Source: an uncultured bacterium
GTDB lineage: Bacteria; Bacillota; Clostridia; Lachnospirales; Lachnospiraceae
Reading direction: 5' to 3'
DNA length: 64,000 nt
NCBI GenBank assembly: GCA_947651225.1
Contig: CANSYK010000013.1
Location: forward strand, 1-64,000
Shown: positions 6,409-14,992 of the stretch, piece after piece
Layout of the letters: the number at the start of each line of letters is the position of its first letter
Position numbering within the stretch: position 1 is the stretch's first letter
The notes under the pieces: model-generated
Databases searched by the model: none
What the model saw: the letters and a program-made list of their open reading frames with translations, nothing else
Told to the model about the DNA's origin: nothing
Made by a program: the position numbers and the translations under genes

Positions 6409-8778
6409 ATGGTTCTGCAAATTCTAAAAAAAGATTTACGGCGAAAAAGAACAATGAATGTTATTCTTTTGATTTTCATTATTCTCGCCGCCACATTCAT
6501 TGCAAGCAGTGTAAATAATATGTTATCTGTTACCACCGCTTTAGACAGCTTTTTTGAAAAAGCGGAGGTACCGGATTACTGGTTTTGCACAACAAACAAA
6601 GAGGAAACCGAACAATTTGAGCATTTTGCAAAGAAATATCAATACGATTTCCTACAACAGGAATTACTTCAGATTGATCCAAATAACATAAAAGTCAGCA
6701 CAGAAAAGGGGAAAAATCCGAAAATCGCATATTCCAACACGATCTGCGTATCGCAGATTGCGACTTCCACAAAACTCTTTGACAAAAACGACAGGGAAAT
6801 AACCACTGTCAATGAAGGTGAAATCTATTTGACAGGAGAAGTATTTTACAATTCCCAAGACCACCTTAAAATCGGCGATACAATTACGATTTCCGACCAT
6901 GGAAAAACAAAAACGTTCCACATAAAAGGGTGTATGAAGGATGCTATGTTTGGTTCTTCTATGATCGGAATGACCCGATTTCTAATCAGCAAAGAAGATT
7001 ATGAATTTTTTGACGATGGCAAGACAAGTAAATTCTACTCCACACTAGTCTATACAAATGACATCAAGTATATGGATCGCTTTAATAAACTTGAACTGAA
7101 TATGATTTTTAGTACCGACTATGATGAAATGAAAATCATGTATATTATGGATATGATTTACGCAGCCGTAATGCTCATTGTTAGTATATGCCTGATTCTG
7201 ATCTCTATGGTAATTCTCCGCTTTACCATTCAATTTACAATGAGTGAAGAATTTCGGGAAATTGGGGTAATGAAGGCTATTGGAATCAAAAACCAGAAAA
7301 TTCGCAGGATTTATATTACAAAATATTTCGCAATTTCATTAATTGGGGGACTAACAGGCTTTTTTCTGAGTATTCCTTTTGGAACTCTTCTGCTGGGAAA
7401 CCTTTCACAAAATATGATACTGCCTGGCAGAAAAAACTACCTTTTAAATCTCGTATGTGCATTTTTAGTAGTAGCAATTGTACTATTGTTCTGCTATCTC
7501 TGTACTGGAAAAATCAGGCATTTTTCTCCAATAGATGCTATCCGAAACGGTGAAAATGGCGAACGCTATTCCAGAAAAGGGTTCATCCATCTAAACAAAA
7601 CAAAGATCCCTCCTATCCCGTTTCTGGCATGTAATGACATTTTAAGCAATACCAGAAGATTTGCCTCTATGCTGATTATATTTACTTTAGGAATTTTGCT
7701 GATTATCATTCCGATTAATACCATTAACACACTCAAATCTGATCAGCTTCTTTCATGGTTCAGCATGGCAAAATGTGACCATGTTATCAGCAAAGAGCAA
7801 ATCTTTAATGCAAACAGTAAGAACCGTTCTCTGGTAGAAGATACGTTACATGACATTCAGACAAAAATTTCTGAAAAAGGAGTACAGGCAGATATTTTCC
7901 AGGAAATAATGTTTCGCATGAATGTCTCTTATAAAGATAAAAAAATGTCCTCCCTCGCCTTCCAGGGTGCAGGAACTGTTACCACCGATATGTACTCTTA
8001 CCTGGAAGGAACCGCACCTCAAAACAAGAATGAAGTGGGGATTTCCCATATTGTAGCAAAAACGATTGCTGCCAATATCGGAGATACCATTACGATCCGA
8101 AATGGTGAAACAGAACGGCAGTATATTGTCACAGCAATTTTTCAGACAATGAACAACATGGGGGAAGGAATCCGTTTTTCTGAAAAGGAAGATCTTGATT
8201 ACTCTTATGCAGGTGGAAGCTTTGGAATACAACTAAAATATTCTGACCAGCCAGGCAAGAAAGAATTGGAAAACAGAAAGGAATTGTTAAAAAAACTTTT
8301 CCCAGATGCAAAAATCTTTACACCCGGAGAATATATCGGCCATATGATTGGTGGTGATGTTATCACAAAAGTCCAGGATATCAAATATCTGATTCTTATT
8401 GTAATACTCTGCATTAATTGCCTTGTAACTGTACTGATGGTAAAGAGTTTTATTACAAAAGAAAAGGGAGAAATTGCTATTTTAAAAACAGTGGGATTTC
8501 AAAATAAATCCCTTATTATCTGGCAGGCACTGCGAATCGGAATCATACTCTTTCTCTCCACCATCCTTGCAACACTACTGTCCACCCCACTCTCCCATCT
8601 TTCCATTGGACCAATTTTCCAGACAATGGGAGCACAGAATATTACTTTTGAAATCGTGCCTTTAGAGGTCTATGTGTTATATCCAGCCATTGTACTCTTT
8701 GTGACTGTTCTGGCAGGAACACTGACTGCAACGCAAATACGGAAAATTTCTACCTCGGAAACTTCAAAAGCAGAATAA
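6409..8778 (+). CDS. FtsX/MacB-type ABC transporter permease with two extracytoplasmic domains
   Basis: A 789-residue permease with a duplicated ABC3/FtsX architecture. There is one N-terminal membrane helix (about 19-40), an extracytoplasmic domain (about 45-240), three helices around 245-365 with the FtsX coupling motif EFREIGVMKAIG, then a second helix-plus-domain unit (about 415-650). Three final helices carry the second coupling motif EIAILKTVGF. This is the MacB/LolE-like exporter or mechanotransmitter family rather than BceB, which has a single large domain. It heads an operon with an ATPase, a response regulator and a kinase, so it probably exports or senses an envelope-active compound. 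ATG at 6409 follows AAGGAAAGGAG. The substrate is unknown. Confidence 0.87.
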   Translation: MVLQILKKDLRRKRTMNVILLIFIILAATFIASSVNNMLSVTTALDSFFEKAEVPDYWFCTTNKEETEQFEHFAKKYQYDFLQQELLQIDPNNIKVSTEKGKNPKIAYSNTICVSQIATSTKLFDKNDREITTVNEGEIYLTGEVFYNSQDHLKIGDTITISDHGKTKTFHIKGCMKDAMFGSSMIGMTRFLISKEDYEFFDDGKTSKFYSTLVYTNDIKYMDRFNKLELNMIFSTDYDEMKIMYIMDMIYAAVMLIVSICLILISMVILRFTIQFTMSEEFREIGVMKAIGIKNQKIRRIYITKYFAISLIGGLTGFFLSIPFGTLLLGNLSQNMILPGRKNYLLNLVCAFLVVAIVLLFCYLCTGKIRHFSPIDAIRNGENGERYSRKGFIHLNKTKIPPIPFLACNDILSNTRRFASMLIIFTLGILLIIIPINTINTLKSDQLLSWFSMAKCDHVISKEQIFNANSKNRSLVEDTLHDIQTKISEKGVQADIFQEIMFRMNVSYKDKKMSSLAFQGAGTVTTDMYSYLEGTAPQNKNEVGISHIVAKTIAANIGDTITIRNGETERQYIVTAIFQTMNNMGEGIRFSEKEDLDYSYAGGSFGIQLKYSDQPGKKELENRKELLKKLFPDAKIFTPGEYIGHMIGGDVITKVQDIKYLILIVILCINCLVTVLMVKSFITKEKGEIAILKTVGFQNKSLIIWQALRIGIILFLSTILATLLSTPLSHLSIGPIFQTMGAQNITFEIVPLEVYVLYPAIVLFVTVLAGTLTATQIRKISTSETSKAE

Positions 8779-8886
8779 GCAATAACAGGATACCAAATGG
8801 TATCTTACTACAACACAAAAAACAGAATCGAAAATCAAAAAAGCAAAACTGTGTGATACAAAAAAATTTGTAAGAAAGGATATTAT

Positions 8887-9654
8887 ATGAATACTATATT
8901 AGAAACAAAAAATTTATGTAAAACATACATTATCAACAAACGCCAGAACAATGTGCTCAAAAATGTGAACTTTTCTATTGCAGAAGGAGAAATGGTCGCC
9001 GTCATGGGACCTTCTGGCTCTGGAAAATCAACGTTATTATATTCCGTATCAGGAATGGATAAAATCACTGCTGGAGAAGTAATCTTTCGTGGCAATAATC
9101 TTTCTGGTTTATCTGCAAAAGAACTTGCCGACTTACGGCTTGATGAAATGGGATTTATTTTCCAGCAGATGTATATGCTCAAAAACCTCTCAGTACTGGA
9201 TAATATTATTCTTCCAGCATGCCAGTCAAAAAAGAATACTGCCAGCCGAAAAGAAAAAGTGCAGTCCGGGCAGGATTTAATGCGAAAACTCGACATTATT
9301 GACATCGCAGATAATGATATTAATGAAGTTTCCGGCGGACAGCTCCAAAGAGCCTGTATCTGCAGAAGCATGATTAACCACCCGAAGATTATTTTTGCCG
9401 ATGAGCCAACTGGGGCGCTAAATCGTACTTCCTCAGAAGATGTTATGGAAGAACTGACAAAAATCAACAAAGATGGCACTACGATTATGCTTGTTACCCA
9501 TGATGTAAAGGTTGCCGCAAAATGCACACGAGTTCTTTATATTGTTGATGGAAACATCAAAGGGGAGTATAATTTAGACAAGTACAACTCCTCCTCAGAG
9601 CTTCGGGAGAGGGAACGCTCACTAAACAACTGGCTGATGGAAATGGGATGGTAA
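8887..9654 (+). CDS. ABC transporter ATPase (MacB/LolD type)
   Basis: A 255-residue nucleotide-binding subunit. Walker A GPSGSGKST is at 41-49, the Q-loop in FIFQQMYML at about 90-97, the signature VSGGQ at 147-151, Walker B IIFADEP at 167-173, and the switch His in VTHD near 203. It partners the preceding two-domain FtsX-type permease, 108 bases upstream. AAGAAAGGA precedes ATG 8887. Its end overlaps the beginning of the regulator reading frame. A small dyad GATACC-aaat-GGTATC lies in the preceding gap. All ATPase motifs are intact, unlike the related ATPase remnant at 32.7 kb. Confidence 0.92.
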   Translation: MNTILETKNLCKTYIINKRQNNVLKNVNFSIAEGEMVAVMGPSGSGKSTLLYSVSGMDKITAGEVIFRGNNLSGLSAKELADLRLDEMGFIFQQMYMLKNLSVLDNIILPACQSKKNTASRKEKVQSGQDLMRKLDIIDIADNDINEVSGGQLQRACICRSMINHPKIIFADEPTGALNRTSSEDVMEELTKINKDGTTIMLVTHDVKVAAKCTRVLYIVDGNIKGEYNLDKYNSSSELRERERSLNNWLMEMGW

Positions 9655-9656
9655 TT

Positions 9657-10319
9657 ATGATGGATATTCTGGTAGTCGAAGATAATAAGGAATTAGCAAC
9701 TCTTTTATGTGATTTTCTCCGTGCGGAAAATTATGTTGTAAGCCTTGCCGAAACTGGTGAAAAGGCACTTCTTTTATATGAACAATATGGTGCAAAGCTT
9801 ATCGTTCTTGATATTATGCTTCCTGGGATGGATGGATTTGCTGTCTGCAAAAAAATCTGCGAGCTTGGCAATACTCCCATTATCATTGTCAGCGCAAAAA
9901 CAGAAAAAGACGATAAATTAAACGGGCTTCTTCTTGGTGCGGATGACTATATCGAAAAACCTTATGATATTGATATTATGCTTGCAAAAATCAAGGGAAT
10001 ATTTAAACGGCAATATTCCCTTGATGAAATTACAGATGGAAACCTGAAACTCAATAAAGTCACCCGAACCGCATACAAAGAAAACAAACCGCTGGAACTG
10101 ACCGCAAAGGAATTTGACCTGCTCTTGCTATTCCTGGAAAATAAAGGCAAGGTATTAAAAAAAGATTTCATTTTCCGGCAAATCTGGGGCTCTGACAGCT
10201 TTTCAGAGCCTCAGACTTTAACCGTACACATCAAGTGGCTTCGGCAAAAAATAGAAGAAGAACCGAAAAATCCAAAGCGGATTTTAACAGTCTGGGGAGT
10301 GGGGTATCAATTTCAATGA
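9657..10319 (+). CDS. OmpR-family response regulator of the FtsX operon
   Basis: About 221 residues. The receiver has Asp9 in the acidic pocket, phospho-acceptor Asp52 (VLDIMLPGMDG) and Lys101 (YIEKPYD). The C-terminal winged helix ends LTVWGVGYQFQ. Two adjacent ATG codons at 9657 and 9660 are both plausible; 9648 would lie within the ATPase end. It follows the ATPase directly and its stop overlaps the kinase ATG (ATGA), so the pair is translationally coupled. It probably autoregulates the transporter operon; the 14-bp dyad at 6363-6397 is a candidate site. Confidence 0.9.
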   Translation: MMDILVVEDNKELATLLCDFLRAENYVVSLAETGEKALLLYEQYGAKLIVLDIMLPGMDGFAVCKKICELGNTPIIIVSAKTEKDDKLNGLLLGADDYIEKPYDIDIMLAKIKGIFKRQYSLDEITDGNLKLNKVTRTAYKENKPLELTAKEFDLLLLFLENKGKVLKKDFIFRQIWGSDSFSEPQTLTVHIKWLRQKIEEEPKNPKRILTVWGVGYQFQ

Positions 10320-11623
10320 AAAGTTTTTACAAATTTTATACAATAGCAATTGCAGGTATTGTCCTGATTTTTGTTGCTGCAAATCTTTTTCTTGCCAGAA
10401 CAGAAAAAACAGAAACCAGACGGTATTATCGGGTGGAAGTAAACCGCATTGTAAATGAAATAAAGCGAAACGGCGTAGAAAATGTCAACCTTTCTGATTA
10501 CCGTTATATCACCCATATTGAAACATTTTATGAGAATGGTTCCCTAGTTTCCTCGTCAGAAAATCATCAGAAAAATAATGCTTTAGAAGAGAGAAAGAAA
10601 ACATTTTATGAAGGTACTGACAGTGATTATATCATTCGAGAAATTAATGGAATATTTTATCGGTTTGATTACCTAACCTCAACTGACAAAAAACTTAATA
10701 CCGTGACAACCGTTGTAAATTTTATTCTGGCTGCAATGTCGCTAATGATTTTATCCATTTTGACTTATGTCTGGTACAAAATCTTAAAACCCTTTCATTC
10801 CCTGCGTGAAGTTCCCTATGAGCTTTCCCGTGGAAACCTGACAATTCCTGTTAAGGAAAGCAAAAGCCGTTTTTTTGGAAAATTCGTCTGGGGTATTAAT
10901 ATGCTTCGGGAAAATATAGAACAGCAGAAACAGCGCGAACTTGCACTAATACATGATAAAAAAACACTGGTGCTATCTATTTCCCATGATATTAAAACCC
11001 CCCTTTCTGCGATTAAACTATATTCACAGGCACTTTCCAAAGAGCTTTACAAAGACCCTGCCAAAAAGATTGAAATTGCTGAAAGTATCAATGAAAAAAC
11101 AAATGAAATAGAAAAATTTATCTCACAAATTATCAAAGCCTCCAATGAGGATTTTTTAAATCTTGAAGTACAGAAAGGAGAATTTTATCTGTCAGAACTA
11201 ATTCATAAAATCACCCAGTACTATACAGAAAAATTGGAGTTGATCCGAATTGCTTTCTCTATTGACCACTATTCGGATTGTATTCTGAAAGGTGACCTTG
11301 ACAGAAGCATTGAAGTATTGCAAAATATCATAGAAAATGCTGTAAAGTACGGAGATGGGCACAATATCAGCCTTGCATTTTCTGAGGAAAATGATTGCCA
11401 GCTTATTACAGCAAAAAACAGCGGCTGTACTCTGTCTGAAACAGAGCTTCCACACATTTTTGACAGTTTCTGGCGTGGTTCTAACACAGGCAACAATGCC
11501 GGAAGCGGTCTTGGACTTGCCATCTGCCGCCAGCTTATGTACAAAATGAATGGTGATATTTTCGCTGAAATTCAGGATAACATGATGTGTGTCACTCTTG
11601 TTTTTGGAAAGGCAGGCGGATAA
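10316..11623 (+). CDS. Sensor histidine kinase of the FtsX operon
   Basis: A 435-residue kinase with two membrane helices (about 8-27 and 133-152) flanking a sensor domain of about 105 residues. Then come a HAMP-like linker, the H-box with phospho-accepting His224 (SISHDIKTPLSAIK), and the ATPase domain with N-box (EVLQNIIENAVKYG) and G2 box (GSGLGLAICRQL). ATG 10316 overlaps the regulator stop; a longer frame from 10235 would lie within the regulator gene and is rejected. The extracytoplasmic domain implies direct ligand sensing, or sensing through the two-domain permease. All catalytic boxes are intact. Confidence 0.9.
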   Translation: MKSFYKFYTIAIAGIVLIFVAANLFLARTEKTETRRYYRVEVNRIVNEIKRNGVENVNLSDYRYITHIETFYENGSLVSSSENHQKNNALEERKKTFYEGTDSDYIIREINGIFYRFDYLTSTDKKLNTVTTVVNFILAAMSLMILSILTYVWYKILKPFHSLREVPYELSRGNLTIPVKESKSRFFGKFVWGINMLRENIEQQKQRELALIHDKKTLVLSISHDIKTPLSAIKLYSQALSKELYKDPAKKIEIAESINEKTNEIEKFISQIIKASNEDFLNLEVQKGEFYLSELIHKITQYYTEKLELIRIAFSIDHYSDCILKGDLDRSIEVLQNIIENAVKYGDGHNISLAFSEENDCQLITAKNSGCTLSETELPHIFDSFWRGSNTGNNAGSGLGLAICRQLMYKMNGDIFAEIQDNMMCVTLVFGKAGG

Positions 11624-11639
11624 ACTTCTGATGATATTA

Positions 11640-11654
11640 GAGCGTGTTTGAAAA
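11640..11654 (+). repeat. Recurrent GAGCGTGTTTGAAAA motif
   Basis: Copy of the motif also seen at 3455. It is followed at 11661-11673 by ATTAGCAGTTCCT, matching the repeat next to clpC (22553-22564) but in the opposite relative order. Confidence 0.6.
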
Positions 11655-11805
11655 TAACTTATTAGCAGTTCCTTAATATTAATATTTCCTTAATACTTTC
11701 TCAAATAAAATTATTTATTATAATATTATAAACCTATGCGCTTAAAACAGTAATCAGGGTTACATAAGAACTTATCAACAGCTTCAAGAAAGGGATTTCG
11801 AAACT

Positions 11806-12504
11806 ATGAATGATAAAATTTTAGTCGTTGATGATGAACAGGAAATTGCTGACCTGGTCGCAATTTATTTGGAAAATGAAGGTTTTACGGTATATAAATT
11901 TTATAACCCCACAGAAGCCTTGAACTGTATTCAGACGGAAACGTTAGACCTTGCTGTTATTGATGTTATGATGCCAGAGATTGATGGCTTTACCCTTTGC
12001 CGAAAAATTCGGGAAATGCATCAGTATCCCATTATCATGCTGACTGCCAAAGGAGAAGAGATTGACAAAATAAATGGGCTTACTTTAGGGGCTGACGACT
12101 ATATCACAAAACCTTTCCTGCCTTTGGAACTGGTTGCCCGTGTGAAAGCACAGCTTCGCAGATATAAACGTTATAATACAAGCCAGGAACAGGCAGCAGA
12201 TGAAGATATTCTTATTCATTCTGGCCTGGTGCTGAACATTAAAACGCATGAATGTACGCTGAATGAAAAACCACTTTCCCTTACGCCAACAGAATTTTCC
12301 ATTTTACAGATTCTTTGTCAGCAAAAGGGACAGGTCATCAGTTCCGAAGAATTATTTCATCAGATATGGAAGGACGAATATTATACAAAAAATAATACGA
12401 TTACTGTCCATATCCGCCATCTGCGAGAAAAAATGGGAGATTCTTTTGAAAACCCAAAATATATAAAAACAGTCTGGGGGGTGGGATATAAAATTGAAAA
12501 TTAA
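11806..12504 (+). CDS. VanR-like OmpR-family response regulator
   Basis: 232 residues. The receiver has Asp9/Asp10, phospho-acceptor Asp53 (VIDVMMPEIDG) and Lys102 (YITKPF). The winged helix (about 135-230) ends KTVWGVGYKIEN. The receiver style and the adjoining kinase with a short extracytoplasmic loop match VanR/VanS pairs, which in other bacteria respond to glycopeptides or cell-wall perturbation. The kinase starts inside its last codons. A VanY-like carboxypeptidase follows downstream, but no vanH, ligase or vanX is present in the window. The leader 11655-11805 is AT-rich with a TATAAT at 11719-11724 but no good -35. Confidence 0.85.
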   Translation: MNDKILVVDDEQEIADLVAIYLENEGFTVYKFYNPTEALNCIQTETLDLAVIDVMMPEIDGFTLCRKIREMHQYPIIMLTAKGEEIDKINGLTLGADDYITKPFLPLELVARVKAQLRRYKRYNTSQEQAADEDILIHSGLVLNIKTHECTLNEKPLSLTPTEFSILQILCQQKGQVISSEELFHQIWKDEYYTKNNTITVHIRHLREKMGDSFENPKYIKTVWGVGYKIEN

Positions 12505-13627
12505 ATTACAGAAACTTGGCATCTTGTTATTTGTTACATTTCTTGGGATGGTTGTATGTTACACAGCGTTAAATTTTTTTGACATTACTTTAAATGGAGT
12601 CTTTCTTGACTGGTTCGACAGACACTTTATGTACAAGTATGAAGTTCTAAATGCTTCGGGCGATATGGTATCTGCCCATGATATTAACTGGGGAAAATTA
12701 AAATCATCCTTTCTTATTGTTTCATTTTTTTTAATTGAAGCCTGGGTTGTTACTGCTTTTCTGACCGCACAGATTTCTGCCAGAAAAGCTTCCAAAAAAG
12801 CGCTTACAGAAGCAGAAAAAAAAATCCATGAATATATGACAAAAGATGCAGATGTAGAGGAAATTTTCCCAGACAACTATAAAGATATCGCCACCCAAAT
12901 GCTGGCAATCAAGACAAATATGCTTCGAAACGAACAGACACTTCGGGAAGAAGCCCTTCGAAAAAACGATTTGATTACCTATCTTGCGCATGACTTAAAA
13001 ACTCCGCTCACTTCCATTATTGGTTACCTGAGCCTGTTAGATGAAATACCGGAAATGCCGGAAAAACAGCGCAAAAAATATACTAAAATCACATTGGATA
13101 AAGCGCAGCGCTTAGAAAAACTGATTAATGAATTTTTTGAAATCACACACTATAACCTGCAGCAGATTTCCCTTGAAAAGGAAACGGTTGACCTTTCCTA
13201 TATGCTTTTTCAAATGGCAGATGAATTTTATCCAATCCTTCAGGCACATGGCAATACTGCAAAACTGGAGATAGACGAAAACCTTACGGTTTTGGCCGAT
13301 CCGATTGAGCTGGCACGTGTATTCAATAATATTTTAAAAAATGCGGTGGCTTACAGCTCCCCTGATACACCAATTAAAATACAGGCAAAAAAGGAAGAAC
13401 ATCATGTACAGATTTGTTTTTCCAATGAAGGAAAAACAATTCCAAAGCAAAAGCTGGATTCTATCTTTGAAAAATTTTTCCGTCTGGACGATGCACGGGC
13501 AACCAATACCGGCGGTGCCGGACTGGGACTTGCCATCGCAAAGGAAATTGTCACTTTGCATAATGGTACGATTTCCGCTTCCAGTGAAAATGGCATCACT
13601 GCATTTTTAATAACGCTTCCTGATTAA
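12494..13627 (+). CDS. VanS-like sensor histidine kinase
   Basis: 377 residues from a TTG start (12494) that overlaps the regulator gene by 11 bases; GGGTGGGA lies upstream. Two membrane helices (about 8-28 and 73-92) enclose a short loop of about 45 residues containing FLDWFDRHFM, a VanS-type arrangement. The H-box has His166 (YLAHDLKTPLTSIIGYL). The ATPase domain has N-box (RVFNNILKNAVAYS), F-box (FEKFFRLD) and G2 box (GGAGLGLAIAKEI). It should phosphorylate the preceding regulator. Signal specificity cannot be read from sequence; the carboxypeptidase downstream is the best clue to a peptidoglycan-related stimulus. Confidence 0.87.
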   Translation: MKIKLQKLGILLFVTFLGMVVCYTALNFFDITLNGVFLDWFDRHFMYKYEVLNASGDMVSAHDINWGKLKSSFLIVSFFLIEAWVVTAFLTAQISARKASKKALTEAEKKIHEYMTKDADVEEIFPDNYKDIATQMLAIKTNMLRNEQTLREEALRKNDLITYLAHDLKTPLTSIIGYLSLLDEIPEMPEKQRKKYTKITLDKAQRLEKLINEFFEITHYNLQQISLEKETVDLSYMLFQMADEFYPILQAHGNTAKLEIDENLTVLADPIELARVFNNILKNAVAYSSPDTPIKIQAKKEEHHVQICFSNEGKTIPKQKLDSIFEKFFRLDDARATNTGGAGLGLAIAKEIVTLHNGTISASSENGITAFLITLPD

Positions 13628-14142
13628 AAACTATCATTCAATAACTGGATAAAGACTTCACACCTTAGATAATTGTTATTTAGTTACCTACCTGATGACA
13701 ATGTATCATCTATTATTTTAATATAAATTTTTATTTGCTCTATTAGCTTTTCATCATCTGTCATTTTTAGAAGTTGCTCATAATTTGACTTCTGGCTTCT
13801 AAACAGATACTGAAATTCTAATTGATTCATATAATCATCTCCCATAATATAATCGCCTTTTCAAGCGATACTATACCATAGTGTAAAGCCTTTATTCAGT
13901 TATCAATGTTAAGGATTTTTCTATGATTACATACATTTTATTATCTTACTATGGATAATGCAAGCAAATTATTACTATTTGCGGCTATTCTAAATATTAA
14001 TAATTTCTTAGGAATCAAATAGGTATTTATTAAAACATTACCTCCTCGTACATGATATTGTGTTATTGTTCCATTTCAAACAATATAAGAAACTGCACTT
14101 ATACAATCGGTTTCTTATTATATCACAAACGGGGGTATTAAA
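13628..14142. other. AT-rich intergenic region between VanS-like and VanY-like genes
   Basis: No intact gene supported. A minus-strand open stretch (about 13684-13829) resembles a small acidic protein, but an ATG with a ribosome binding site reads only 20 codons before a frame break, so it may be a decayed small gene. A half copy of repeat family B (ATTACTATTTGCGGCTATTC, start of 13971-13994) and a 9-bp dyad (14085-14118) lie closer to the carboxypeptidase gene. Confidence 0.5.
14085..14118 (+). promoter_or_regulatory. Dyad upstream of the VanY-like gene
   Basis: ATAAGAAAC (14085-14093) and GTTTCTTAT (14110-14118) are perfect 9-bp arms separated by 16 bases, 25 bases before the start codon. 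It could be an operator or leader hairpin controlling the carboxypeptidase. Confidence 0.4.
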
Positions 14143-14910
14143 ATGAATAAAAATAAAAACAAAAACAGACAAAACACATATTTTTCTCTGCTTACAAAAA
14201 TTACCGTTACACTTTTCTTATGCTGTGCCTTTCTTATCGGAAAACTTGGATTCCAGTTATTGGGCACGCTGCCGGATTCTGGTCAATCTGATTTAGGTAA
14301 TGTCTTTTCCCAGACTTCACAGGCAAAAAATTCACAGCCAGAAGCTTCTGCCAGCATATCACCGGAAACAGACTGGGAATTAATTTTGGTCAACCGTTCC
14401 AATCCTATCCCAAAGGGTTATGATGTCAAACTGACACAGCTAAGAAATAATCAGTCTGTTGACAGCCGGATTTATCCTTCTTTACAGAAAATGTTTGACG
14501 ATATGAGAGCGGCTGGACTGACACCAGTAATTTCTTCCTCTTACCGCACTGCGGAAAAACAACAGTCCCTTTTAGACGAGAAAATTGCTGATTATCAAAA
14601 AGAAGGTCATTCCGATAAAGAGGCTGAAAAGCTCGCCAAAGCGTGGGTTGCCGTTCCCGGAACCAGCGAGCACCAGCTTGGTATGGCTGTAGACATTACC
14701 TCAACAGACCGTAATTCACAAAATCCTTCTATTATCTGGGAATGGCTTATGAAAAACAGTTATAAATATGGGTTTATTCTTCGCTATCCAGAAGACAAAG
14801 AAGAAATCACTAATACGATCTATGAACCATGGCATTATCGCTATGTTGGCAAAACTGCAGCAAAAGAAATCTATGAACGACAGATTTGTCTTGAAGAATA
14901 CTTGCAATAG
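14143..14910 (+). CDS. VanY-like D-alanyl-D-alanine carboxypeptidase (peptidase M15B)
   Basis: 255 residues with one N-terminal membrane anchor (about 17-40), then a Ser/Gln-rich linker and an extracytoplasmic M15B zinc peptidase domain (about 80-245). Metal and catalytic residues are visible: SSSYRT, His177 and Asp184 in SEHQLGMAVD, catalytic Glu228 and His231 in YEPWHYRYVG. The family removes the terminal D-Ala from peptidoglycan stems, lowering cross-linking and glycopeptide binding sites. GGGGG precedes the ATG. It follows a VanR/VanS-like pair by 515 bases and is probably its target, though it has its own leader. It ends at a strong terminator shared with the opposing ABC gene. Confidence 0.88.
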   Translation: MNKNKNKNRQNTYFSLLTKITVTLFLCCAFLIGKLGFQLLGTLPDSGQSDLGNVFSQTSQAKNSQPEASASISPETDWELILVNRSNPIPKGYDVKLTQLRNNQSVDSRIYPSLQKMFDDMRAAGLTPVISSSYRTAEKQQSLLDEKIADYQKEGHSDKEAEKLAKAWVAVPGTSEHQLGMAVDITSTDRNSQNPSIIWEWLMKNSYKYGFILRYPEDKEEITNTIYEPWHYRYVGKTAAKEIYERQICLEEYLQ

Positions 14911-14933
14911 CATCTTATATAATAGTAACTGGA

Positions 14934-14992
14934 AAGGAGCTGTCAGCCAATAACTCCACAGCAAATGGTGGATTGTTGACTGACAGCTCCTT
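14934..14992. terminator. Bidirectional terminator
   Basis: Perfect 13-bp arms AAGGAGCTGTCAG (14934-14946) and CTGACAGCTCCTT (14980-14992), with an additional imperfect inner stem. It sits between convergent genes and overlaps the stop codon of the minus-strand ABC exporter gene. Confidence 0.75.

Noticed and set aside
6285-6518. 77-codon frame before the FtsX permease
   Set aside because: It overlaps the end of the HD-GYP gene and the start of the permease in other frames and crosses the regulatory dyad.
8883-9527. 214-codon minus-strand frame opposite the ABC ATPase
   Set aside because: Low-complexity Ser/Ile/Phe composition typical of antisense to an ATPase gene; the sense strand has all ATPase motifs.
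13684-13829. Possible small minus-strand gene between the VanS-like and VanY-like genes
   Set aside because: An ATG with GGGAGA upstream reads only 20 codons; the protein-like continuation is in another frame without a start, so there is no intact gene.
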